A DNA stretch of 6,865 bases from Methanomassiliicoccus sp. UBA386 (GCA_002498285.1 DAGU01000102.1:9450-16314), one strand, 5' to 3'. Shown: positions 1-5,120, counted from the first letter of the stretch. The notes: a model not told the origin generated them from the letters alone. Translations and numbers: made by a program.

Positions 1-23
1 TCGTAAATCGGATCAAACGACTA

Positions 24-61
24 ATCTCGCCCTTCGAGATGGCCAGACGAATGATTTTTTT
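24..61 (+). terminator. Possible terminator of an upstream gene: hairpin followed by a T-run
   Basis: A perfect 6-bp inverted repeat (ATCTCG at 24-29, CGAGAT at 35-40) encloses a 5-nt loop, and a run of seven T residues follows at 55-61. Archaeal termination depends mainly on oligo-T tracts, so this could end a transcript entering from the left. The gap of 14 nt between stem and T-run is longer than in a classical intrinsic terminator, and no upstream gene is visible to confirm the assignment. Confidence 0.3.
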
Positions 62-79
62 GTTAACATGCTTAATGGA

Positions 80-94
80 TGGATGGACCATCCA
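80..94. promoter_or_regulatory. 15-bp perfect dyad, candidate operator
   Basis: TGGATGG and CCATCCA flank a single central A, forming a perfect odd-centred palindrome. It lies directly upstream of the AT-rich promoter-like stretch of the first corrinoid gene, where an archaeal activator or a repressor competing with TFB/TBP would bind. No regulator for it can be named from this window. The chance of such a repeat in about 190 bases is low but not negligible. Confidence 0.4.
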
Positions 95-95
95 C

Positions 96-110
96 AATAA
101 AATTAATATT
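96..110 (+). promoter_or_regulatory. AT-rich TATA-like promoter element for the first corrinoid gene
   Basis: A 15-base stretch made only of A and T (AATAAAATTAATATT) stands out in GC-rich DNA and would be a TATA box placing transcription start near 125-135, giving a leader of roughly 55-65 nt. A second, weaker candidate (ACATATAG, 153-160) sits closer to the gene, so the start site is uncertain. Confidence 0.45.
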
Positions 111-159
111 CGCATGAGGTCTAACGCATGCCTGGAGGAATCAAACCTTTTCACATATA

Positions 160-176
160 GCAGCCTGAATGGCTGC
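160..176 (+). promoter_or_regulatory. GC-rich hairpin in the leader of the first corrinoid gene
   Basis: GCAGCC (160-165) and GGCTGC (171-176) form a perfect 6-bp stem with the loop TGAAT. The stem ends one base before the Shine-Dalgarno-like AAGGTGG (178-184), which itself is 4 nt before the ATG at 189. A hairpin this close to the ribosome-binding site could affect translation initiation or mRNA stability; that role is inferred from position only. Confidence 0.35.
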
Positions 177-188
177 CAAGGTGGAAAC

Positions 189-830
189 ATGGCTAACAAA
201 GAAGAGATATTGAGCAGCTTGGAAAACGCAGTTGTGACCGGGAAGAAGGCCGAATCCATCAGGTTCGCCAATGAGGTGCTGTCCGAAGGGATCAAACCTC
301 TCGATGCGATCGATGCGGGCCTGATCAAGGGAATGATGATCGTCGGTGAGAAGTACGCCGCGCACACCATCTTCCTGCCCCAGGTCCTGCTCGCCGCCGA
401 TTCCATGTACGGCGCTCTGGACATACTGTTGCCGCATATTCCCAGGGAGGATGCTGCGAAGAGGGTGGACCTGGTGATAGGCGTCGTGGAAGGCGACGTG
501 CACGACATCGGGAAGAACATCGTCAAGACGATGTTCACCGCGGCCGGTTTCAACGTCCACGACATCGGGAAGGACGTCCCGGCGGACGACTTCGTCGAAG
601 CCAGCAAGGCCAACAACGCACAGGTGGTGGCCATGAGCACCCTCATGACCCCGACCATGGATAGCATGAAGGCCTCGGTGGACGCCCTGGTGGAGGAGGG
701 CCTCAGGTCCAAGCTCAAGATCATCATCGGAGGCGCTCCCACCTCGCAGGAGTTCGCCGAGGAGATCGGCGCCGACATGCATGCTGTCAACGCCCAGGAG
801 GCGGTGGCCAAGGTAAAGGGGGCGCTGTAA
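189..830 (+). CDS. Corrinoid (cobalamin-binding) protein of a methyltransferase system, copy 1
   Basis: A 213-residue methyl-carrier protein of the MtbC/MttC/MtaC type. A corrinoid bound to it accepts a methyl group from a substrate methyltransferase and passes it to a second methyltransferase in the cytoplasm. Residues 1-90 form the helical cap domain of the methionine-synthase B12-binding type. Residues 93-213 form the Rossmann-like B12 domain, with the DxHxxG motif at D103-H105-G108 (H105 is the expected lower axial cobalt ligand), a serine in the MSTLMTP segment (S150), and GGAP at 181-184. The length fits the roughly 215-residue methylamine-type corrinoid proteins. The frame is open back to an ATG at 39, but ATG 189 has AAGGTGG 4 nt upstream and begins the recognisable domain. 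The methyltransferase gene starts 12 nt downstream. Large parts are identical in DNA to the second copy at 2095-2745. The substrate cannot be told from the sequence. Confidence 0.93.
   Translation: MANKEEILSSLENAVVTGKKAESIRFANEVLSEGIKPLDAIDAGLIKGMMIVGEKYAAHTIFLPQVLLAADSMYGALDILLPHIPREDAAKRVDLVIGVVEGDVHDIGKNIVKTMFTAAGFNVHDIGKDVPADDFVEASKANNAQVVAMSTLMTPTMDSMKASVDALVEEGLRSKLKIIIGGAPTSQEFAEEIGADMHAVNAQEAVAKVKGAL
424..814 (+). repeat. Mosaic repeat, copy A (inside corrinoid gene 1)
   Basis: This segment aligns without gaps to 2327-2717 at an offset of 1903 bp. Perfect identity covers 424-451 (28 bp), 483-556 (74 bp), 618-697 (80 bp) and 732-814 (83 bp). Between them, 452-482, 557-617 and 698-731 differ at about 18/31, 26/61 and 14/34 positions (counted by eye). 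Identity includes synonymous positions, so it is not explained by protein constraint alone. Confidence 0.9.
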
Positions 831-842
831 GGAGGGATGGAT

Positions 843-1952
843 ATGGCAGACAAGATGAATCACATCGAAAGGGCCATGGCGGGACTTACCAACGAGCCAG
901 TGGACAGGCTCCTGGCCTATCCGCTGGCCATGGGCGTTTGCCGCCGGCTGATCAACGGGACCGGAATCACCTATCAGGAGTGGGTCTCCGACCCCAAGAA
1001 GTTCGCCCAGGCGTTCATCGACGGGCAGCGCAGGTTCGACTTTGACTTCGCCATAGGCCTGATGGACCTGTCGGTCATGGCCGGCGACCTCGGCGCGCAC
1101 GTCCGCATGGACGAGCAGAACACCCCGTTCGTGGACGAGCCCTTGATCAAGGACCTCGAAGGCTACGAGAAGCTGGAGGTGCCCAACATCAAGGACCCCA
1201 AGACCCGGAGCTATGTCCTGGTGGAGGGGACTGGACTGTTCGTCGACGCACTGGGCAAGGAGGTCGTGACCGCCGCCTTCCTGGAAGGGCCTCTCCTCGC
1301 CCTGACACAGACTAGGGGGGCGGAGTTCGTATTCAAGGACATGTATGACAACGAGTCCTCCCGCAAGGCCGTCCATGCCGCTCTTAAGACCATCACTGAC
1401 TACGACAAGGAGATGGTAAAGGCGTTCGCTCAGAAGAAACCCGCCGGCCTGGTGTGGGACTACCTATGGGGAAGCTACTCCTGCCTCGGCGACACCGAGT
1501 ACATGGAGTTCGAGGGCGATCACAAATATGCTGGCTGCCTCAATGAGTTGGTCCAGAAGGAGGGGATGGCCAACTGCATCCATAACTGTGCGGACCTGCC
1601 GCACCTGGATACCCAGATCAAGAAATGGAAGCCCGCTATATACTCCATGGCCTACTATCCTCTAATCCCCGGCTCGCCGTCGGCCAAGGAGACCATCCAG
1701 AAGGGCTATGCTGACGTATCGCTTATCGGCGGCAACATCGATCCACAAGGCTTCGTAAGGTGGAAAACCGAGAAGATGGTGGACATGACCAAGAAGCTGT
1801 GCAACGAGGTCATAACTGAGTTGAAGGCCCGCGACCTGGGAGGTCGCTACTGCATCGCCTCCGGATGCGAAGTCCCGCCCGCCCTGTCCACCAAGCTGGA
1901 GAACATCCAGGCCTGTGTGGACACCACCAAGCAGTTCGGCACTTTCGCCTGA
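843..1952 (+). CDS. Uroporphyrinogen-decarboxylase-family, zinc-dependent corrinoid methyltransferase (MtaA/MtbA-like)
   Basis: A 369-residue protein of the UroD superfamily, the fold of MtaA/MtbA, which transfer a methyl group from a methyl-corrinoid protein to coenzyme M, and also of some substrate-side demethylases. The expected zinc ligands are visible: H247-x-C249 in NCIHNCADLP and C342 in SGCEVPP, matching the HxC...C pattern of the methyltransferase branch. Haem-pathway UroD enzymes do not use zinc. Length is normal for the family. ATG 843 is preferred over ATG 837 because GGAGGG at 831-836 lies 6 nt from 843 but directly abuts 837. It starts 12 nt after corrinoid gene 1 and is probably co-transcribed with it. 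Whether it works on the coenzyme M side or takes methyl from a substrate such as a methoxy compound cannot be decided here. It is flanked by two corrinoid proteins, its likely partners. Confidence 0.9.
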   Translation: MADKMNHIERAMAGLTNEPVDRLLAYPLAMGVCRRLINGTGITYQEWVSDPKKFAQAFIDGQRRFDFDFAIGLMDLSVMAGDLGAHVRMDEQNTPFVDEPLIKDLEGYEKLEVPNIKDPKTRSYVLVEGTGLFVDALGKEVVTAAFLEGPLLALTQTRGAEFVFKDMYDNESSRKAVHAALKTITDYDKEMVKAFAQKKPAGLVWDYLWGSYSCLGDTEYMEFEGDHKYAGCLNELVQKEGMANCIHNCADLPHLDTQIKKWKPAIYSMAYYPLIPGSPSAKETIQKGYADVSLIGGNIDPQGFVRWKTEKMVDMTKKLCNEVITELKARDLGGRYCIASGCEVPPALSTKLENIQACVDTTKQFGTFA

Positions 1953-1960
1953 ACTCCCTT

Positions 1961-1985
1961 CCAAACCTTTTCTTCTTTGTTTTAT
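1961..1985 (+). terminator. Pyrimidine/T-rich tract after the methyltransferase gene
   Basis: Beginning 8 bases after the TGA stop, the DNA turns pyrimidine-rich with several T clusters (CCTTTTCTTCTTTG followed by TTTTATA). Archaeal RNA polymerase terminates in such T-rich stretches without needing a hairpin. Read-through into the second corrinoid gene remains possible. Confidence 0.35.
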
Positions 1986-1988
1986 ATA
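1981..1988 (+). promoter_or_regulatory. TATA-like box upstream of the second corrinoid gene
   Basis: TTTATATA is a good match to archaeal TATA boxes and would start transcription near 2010, giving a leader of about 85 nt before GTG 2095. A second AT-rich candidate (ACCTTTAT, 2023-2030) would start nearer 2055. Either one suggests that the second corrinoid protein can be transcribed separately from the methyltransferase. Confidence 0.45.
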
Positions 1989-2060
1989 TGCTGCAAATCG
2001 ACGAGAAGCTGTTCGAACCAATACCTTTATCACCCGCTGAAAAAGTTCGGCTACTTGTCT

Positions 2061-2072
2061 CCGCCTCGGCGG
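2061..2072 (+). promoter_or_regulatory. Short GC-rich hairpin upstream of the second corrinoid gene
   Basis: CCGCCTCGGCGG can fold as a 4-bp CCGC/GCGG stem with a CTCG tetraloop. It ends 8 nt before the Shine-Dalgarno-like GAGAGGT at 2081-2087. Its placement parallels the hairpin at 160-176 before the first corrinoid gene, although the two sequences are unrelated. Confidence 0.25.
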
Positions 2073-2094
2073 TGACGCGGGAGAGGTAGCGACA

Positions 2095-2745
2095 GTGGAC
2101 AAGGACCGCATTCTCAAGGGGCTCGAGCAGGCCGTGGTCACTGGTAGGAAGGACGCATCGATCAGGTACGCCAACAGGGCCCTGAAGAATGAGCTCCCGG
2201 CGCTCGAGGCCATCGACTCTGGACTGATAAAGGGCATGATGGTGGTGGGAGACCGTTATTCTGCTCGCAAGATATTTCTGCCCCAGGTCCTCCTGGCAGC
2301 CGATGCGATGTACGCGGCCCTGGACCTACTGTTGCCGCATATTCCCAGGGAGGAGTCGTCCAGACGCCTCAATATCGTCATCGGTGTCGTGGAAGGCGAC
2401 GTGCACGACATCGGGAAGAACATCGTCAAGACGATGTTCACCGCGGCCGGTTTCAACGTGGTCGATCTGGGGAAGGACCGTTCCGATGAGGATTTCGTCA
2501 GGGGCGCCAAGGAGCACCATGCACAGGTGGTGGCCATGAGCACCCTCATGACCCCGACCATGGATAGCATGAAGGCCTCGGTGGACGCCCTGGTGGAGGA
2601 CGGCTGCCGGAAGGGGCTTCACATAATCATCGGGGGCGCTCCCACCTCGCAGGAGTTCGCCGAGGAGATCGGCGCCGACATGCATGCTGTCAACGCCCAG
2701 GAGGCGGTGGCCAAGGTCCGTTCTCTTACGAAACGACCGGCGTGA
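2095..2745 (+). CDS. Corrinoid (cobalamin-binding) protein of a methyltransferase system, copy 2
   Basis: A 216-residue paralogue of the protein at 189-830, again with a helical cap (residues 1-89) and a B12-binding domain with DxHxxG at D102-H104-G107. The start is GTG at 2095, with GAGAGGT (2081-2087) 7 nt upstream; no ATG in this frame gives a full cap domain. The alignment to copy 1 has no gaps. The cap domain is only about 60 percent identical in protein, whereas long stretches of the B12 domain are identical in DNA. In the segment after GFNV this copy reads DLGKDRSDEDF where copy 1 reads DIGKDVPADDF, so the usual DVP of the family is lost here. A 142-bp gap with a TATA-like box separates it from the methyltransferase, so it may be expressed independently. 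It may serve a different substrate methyltransferase or a different condition. Confidence 0.92.
   Translation: MDKDRILKGLEQAVVTGRKDASIRYANRALKNELPALEAIDSGLIKGMMVVGDRYSARKIFLPQVLLAADAMYAALDLLLPHIPREESSRRLNIVIGVVEGDVHDIGKNIVKTMFTAAGFNVVDLGKDRSDEDFVRGAKEHHAQVVAMSTLMTPTMDSMKASVDALVEDGCRKGLHIIIGGAPTSQEFAEEIGADMHAVNAQEAVAKVRSLTKRPA
2327..2717 (+). repeat. Mosaic repeat, copy B (inside corrinoid gene 2)
   Basis: Counterpart of 424-814. The perfectly identical blocks here are 2327-2354, 2386-2459, 2521-2600 and 2635-2717. Overall identity over the 391 bp is about 85 percent by eye, but almost all mismatches fall in the three short intervening segments. Confidence 0.9.
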
Positions 2746-2790
2746 AGAGGCTGTCCAGCGCGTGGCTGTGGCGCTCCTTCGAACAACGCG

Positions 2791-2797
2791 TTATATA
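2791..2797 (+). promoter_or_regulatory. TATA-like box for the GTPase operon
   Basis: TTATATA lies 34 bp before the ATG at 2831 and would place transcription start around 2818-2825, so the three-gene operon would have a very short leader. A weak GAGG at 2819-2822 sits 8 nt before the start codon. Confidence 0.5.
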
Positions 2798-2830
2798 GTG
2801 TATTGGCAATAACATTTCGAGGCGTGAGAC

Positions 2831-3499
2831 ATGAAGATCGCTCAGATCGCAGGGTTCTTGGGAAGCGGCAAGACCACTTTGCTTATCGAGGTGGCAAAGG
2901 TCCTCGTGGAAAGGGGTGAGAAAGTTGCCATCGTGGTCAACGACGTCGGTGAGATCAACGTCGATTTCAAGATCGTCGAAGCTTACGGGCTCAAGGCCAA
3001 GGAGCTCTCGGGAGGATGTATCTGCTGCGAGATCGCCGGTAACTTCGCCAACACCCTTTCTCTTCTCTATTCCAACTTCAACCCCGACATCGTTATCGTG
3101 GAGCCATCGGGGGTGGCTATACCATGGGGCCTCAAGCGGGCCGCGGAGTACTCCGAGGCGGAGGTACCGGTCACCATAGAGCATGCGCCGGTACTCACGC
3201 TGGTGGACGCCACCCGCATCGACACCCTCATGGGCACCGTTCGCCGCCTGGTGGTCACGCAGGTCCGCGAGGCGGATGTGTGCCTCATCAATAAGGTGGA
3301 CGCGGCCCATGACGGGGGCATCGCCCGGGCAGAGGAGTTGATAAGGTCGGTCAACCCCCACTGCGAGATCATGCGCATATCCACGCACCAGAACAAGGGC
3401 GTGAAAGAGGTGGCCGACATCATCGTTGACCGCACCTCGGCCAGGTACGACGAGGCCGTGGAGAGGGCTCTGCTGGAGAAGGAGTATGGGAGCGGATGA
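2831..3499 (+). CDS. Short G3E/COG0523 (CobW/HypB/UreG-type) GTPase, putative metal or cofactor chaperone
   Basis: A 222-residue P-loop GTPase of the G3E family, whose members use GTP hydrolysis to deliver metals (HypB nickel, UreG nickel, ZNG1/CobW zinc or cobalt) or to protect B12 enzymes. Visible motifs in order: Walker A G8-FLGSGK-TT (8-16), the switch region NDVGEINVD (37-45), the COG0523 metal motif GGCICC (C63, C65, C66), EPSG (91-94) and the guanine-specificity motif NKVD (154-157). The protein ends shortly after the G domain, so the CobW C-terminal domain found in full-length relatives (usually 300 residues or more) is absent. Its stop overlaps the next gene's start by four bases (ATGA), implying translational coupling. 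Next to corrinoid and zinc methyltransferase genes, it may load or maintain zinc or cobalt in them; this is inference. Confidence 0.88.
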   Translation: MKIAQIAGFLGSGKTTLLIEVAKVLVERGEKVAIVVNDVGEINVDFKIVEAYGLKAKELSGGCICCEIAGNFANTLSLLYSNFNPDIVIVEPSGVAIPWGLKRAAEYSEAEVPVTIEHAPVLTLVDATRIDTLMGTVRRLVVTQVREADVCLINKVDAAHDGGIARAEELIRSVNPHCEIMRISTHQNKGVKEVADIIVDRTSARYDEAVERALLEKEYGSG

Positions 3500-3969
3500 A
3501 CATGGAGGATGAGCACGACGAGGTACACTTGGCCATGCATCGGGAGGCCGACGAGCTGGGCAAGTTCGCCGCCCACCTGGAAGTTCGCTCGCACCGCCCC
3601 ATGCCTCAAGACGAGGTAGTGCGGTTCCTGGACGAGCTGCTGTATCGGATCACCAAAGAGTGCATGGACCGCGGGGCGGATATGGTCGGGCATGTCAAGG
3701 CGTTCCTGAGGTCAGAGGAGGGCGCCATGTCTGCCAGCCTTATAGACATCAAGAAGCGCTCCAATGTCACGCACGATTTCAGCCATGGGGCGACATTCGA
3801 GGAGGGGGACCTCACGCTGCACGTCATAGTGCACGGCATATGGGATGATGTAGTGAGGGAATGCTCCGTCGCATCCATGTCCAGAGTGTTCGAGCAGTTC
3901 AACATCGAGCATGAGGTCCTGAAGGACCACTATGATACGGAGAGGGGCATTTCCCATCATCTGAAGTGA
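3496..3969 (+). CDS. Hypothetical His- and acid-rich protein, translationally coupled to the GTPase
   Basis: I do not recognise this 157-residue protein. It has 14 histidines (about 9 percent) and is rich in Asp and Glu. The N-terminus has H7, H11 and H15 at four-residue spacing, which would line one face of a helix and could bind metal. Further pairs are H93/H97, H109/H113 and H154/H155. There is no signal peptide or membrane segment, so it is probably cytoplasmic. Residues 104-116 (GDLTLHVIVHGIW) look like a beta strand, suggesting a folded C-terminal half. The start ATG 3496 overlaps the GTPase stop; an internal ATG at 3502 is possible. Because the GTPase lacks a CobW C-terminal domain, this protein could supply a separate metal-binding or partner-recognition subunit. 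The coding status is well supported by the overlap with the previous gene and the 4-nt gap to the next. Confidence 0.8.
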   Translation: MNMEDEHDEVHLAMHREADELGKFAAHLEVRSHRPMPQDEVVRFLDELLYRITKECMDRGADMVGHVKAFLRSEEGAMSASLIDIKKRSNVTHDFSHGATFEEGDLTLHVIVHGIWDDVVRECSVASMSRVFEQFNIEHEVLKDHYDTERGISHHLK

Positions 3970-3973
3970 GAGC

Positions 3974-4327
3974 ATGAGCAGAGACGAGGAACAGGACGGG
4001 CCTAGGGACAGCATCGCCCCGGGCTATGCTCAGGCCATGAGAGATCGCGGGTTCAGCTGGAACACGGTAGCCTCCATAAGAAAGATCGCGTGCCCCAATT
4101 GCGGGTTCATGTTCTCCCTCACCTATGGAAGGACCATTGCTTGCCGGGGGTGTCCCCAGGCCACCAGGAACTGCCCCAAGGCCAGGTGCGCCAAGTGCGA
4201 CCACGAGTTCTATATCCAGGAGATGCCCCATGTGGGCAACAAGTACGCGGAGCGCTCAGTGGCTAAACACATGTCCAACATCGAGACGACGTATAACGAG
4301 CAGGTGGGGCGAAAAAGGCATCGGTGA
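3974..4327 (+). CDS. Small seven-cysteine zinc-ribbon-like protein in the GTPase operon
   Basis: A 117-residue protein with cysteines at 40, 43, 57, 60, 67, 72 and 75, arranged as CPNC, CRGC, a single NC, and CAKC. C40/C43 with C72/C75 could form one zinc ribbon, leaving C57, C60 and C67 as an internal cluster; binding of an Fe-S centre is an alternative. The N-terminal 35 residues are polar and the C-terminal 40 residues are basic (ending GRKRHR). It starts 4 nt after the preceding stop, so it is the third gene of a compact operon. A GTPase plus a small Cys-rich zinc protein recalls the HypB/HypA pairing in nickel insertion, but I see no HypA-like N-terminal nickel site, so the comparison is only one of layout. 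It ends 6 bp from the convergent regulator gene. Confidence 0.8.
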   Translation: MSRDEEQDGPRDSIAPGYAQAMRDRGFSWNTVASIRKIACPNCGFMFSLTYGRTIACRGCPQATRNCPKARCAKCDHEFYIQEMPHVGNKYAERSVAKHMSNIETTYNEQVGRKRHR

Positions 4328-4333
4328 GAGTGG

Positions 4334-4966
4334 CTACTTCCCTCTCTCGAAATAATGCCGGATTATGTTCTTCTCCCCCCTCTTCAACATCTCGAAGGCG
4401 GACGAGTGGGACATTCCAGCCAGAGCCGCCAGTTCCCGTACCTCGATGCGCCGGGGATAGTCGAAATAGCCCTTCTCCAGCGCCAGGCGCACGAGCCTCT
4501 CCTGCTTACGGGACACCATTGGCCGATCGTCGGCTCGGGCGATGCGAACGATGTCCAGCTCCACCTTGCGGGTGCTGATGGCCCTGATGATGTGGGGGAA
4601 TGAGCCTTCGCTCCCGGCCAGAAGCTTGAAGTTGGCCCTGCCGTCGCCAGAGGACCAGGCCCGCTCCAGGAAGCAACCTCCCGCCAGGATGGCCCATATG
4701 ATCCAACAGTCGCTCATGACCACCGAACCGACGATCTGATCACCCTTGGACTGCGAAGCATCCACCACGGTGACGTCCTGGCATTTCCGTATCATAGCGA
4801 CCGCTTCGTCCACGCTCACATTGGCGGAGGCTATTGTGAAGAGGGCTTGCCCCCCGTTCTTCTGCCAGGGTATGCACTCATAGATGGTGACGGCGCAATC
4901 CAAACGGGAAGCCGCGTCGACCATCCAGAAATTCATACCCCTTATCGACAGCTCGGCTTCCATCAT
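4334..4966 (-). CDS. HTH_10 (Bat-type) archaeal transcriptional regulator
   Basis: A 210-residue protein with a C-terminal HTH_10 DNA-binding domain at about 150-205, recognised from SRKQERLVRLALEKGYFDYPR followed by ELAALAGMSHSSAFEMLKRGEK. This domain is widespread in haloarchaea and Thermoplasmatota. The N-terminal 145 residues would be a ligand- or redox-sensing domain that I cannot name; it carries cysteines at 24, 31, 62, 87 and 98. The gene may start at either of two adjacent ATGs (4966 or 4963), and no Shine-Dalgarno sequence is visible, so it may be leaderless. The stop is TAG, which could matter in a pyrrolysine-using archaeon, but the family's normal end is reached there. It is convergent with the operon on its left and divergent from the hydantoinase-like gene on its right, the usual layout for a regulator of the divergent gene and of itself. 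Confidence 0.85.
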   Translation of the reverse strand: MMEAELSIRGMNFWMVDAASRLDCAVTIYECIPWQKNGGQALFTIASANVSVDEAVAMIRKCQDVTVVDASQSKGDQIVGSVVMSDCWIIWAILAGGCFLERAWSSGDGRANFKLLAGSEGSFPHIIRAISTRKVELDIVRIARADDRPMVSRKQERLVRLALEKGYFDYPRRIEVRELAALAGMSHSSAFEMLKRGEKNIIRHYFERGK

Positions 4967-5120
4967 GAGGCGGCCGGTAATCGGAACGTCACTAGAAAAC
5001 CATTTCTGGCAGAGGCGTCATTCGCCAATGCGGATGGGGCTAAATAGCGGCATGTCTTGTTCCAGACATACTGGTACGGGGTGAGTATAATCCCCTCCTT
5101 CCTCAATAACCAGCTTACAA
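4967..5120. promoter_or_regulatory. Divergent intergenic region between regulator and hydantoinase-like gene
   Basis: This 154-bp non-coding stretch must hold both promoters. On the plus strand TATAAT at 5086-5091 lies about 30 bp before ATG 5121, and no Shine-Dalgarno precedes that start, so the downstream gene is probably near-leaderless. On the minus strand only a weak AT-rich patch (about 4993-5005) sits roughly 30 bp before the regulator start. No gene of its own is apparent. Confidence 0.55.
5052..5069. promoter_or_regulatory. Inverted repeat ATGTCT-N6-AGACAT, candidate operator
   Basis: Perfect 6-bp half-sites with a 6-bp spacer lie about 16 bp upstream of the TATA-like box of the hydantoinase-like gene. 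The 12-bp centre-to-centre spacing is compatible with a dimeric helix-turn-helix protein. The adjacent HTH_10 regulator is the obvious candidate to bind here, but nothing in the sequence proves it. Confidence 0.4.

Noticed and set aside
39..188. N-terminal extension of the first corrinoid protein, since the frame is open from an ATG at 39
   Set aside because: The 50 extra residues do not resemble any part of a corrinoid protein, they cross the hairpin, dyad and AT-rich promoter-like DNA, and ATG 189 has its own Shine-Dalgarno sequence.
837..842. Earlier ATG (837) as the start of the methyltransferase gene
   Set aside because: The GGAGGG at 831-836 touches this ATG, leaving no spacing for ribosome binding; ATG 843 has normal 6-nt spacing.
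141..1376. A 411-codon open frame on the minus strand
   Set aside because: It lies antisense to two clear genes, its translation is a low-complexity mix of His, Gly, Val and Leu, and such frames are expected opposite GC-rich coding DNA. Part of it recurs opposite the second corrinoid gene simply because the plus-strand DNA is duplicated.
1988..2089. A 33-codon frame ending 5 nt before the second corrinoid gene, possibly a leader peptide
   Set aside because: Its ATG overlaps the TATA-like box, so the local promoter would start downstream of it, and it has no Shine-Dalgarno sequence. It could be translated only from read-through transcripts. Not supported as a gene.
2757..2775. Inverted repeat AGCGC-N9-GCGCT after the second corrinoid gene as a terminator
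   Set aside because: The stem is only 5 bp, the loop is 9 nt, and no T-run follows; it is likely to be chance in GC-rich DNA.
4334..4336. Pyrrolysine read-through of the TAG stop of the regulator gene
   Set aside because: The HTH_10 domain is complete before the TAG, and extension would run into the convergent gene without any recognisable domain. None of the methyltransferase genes here has an in-frame TAG.
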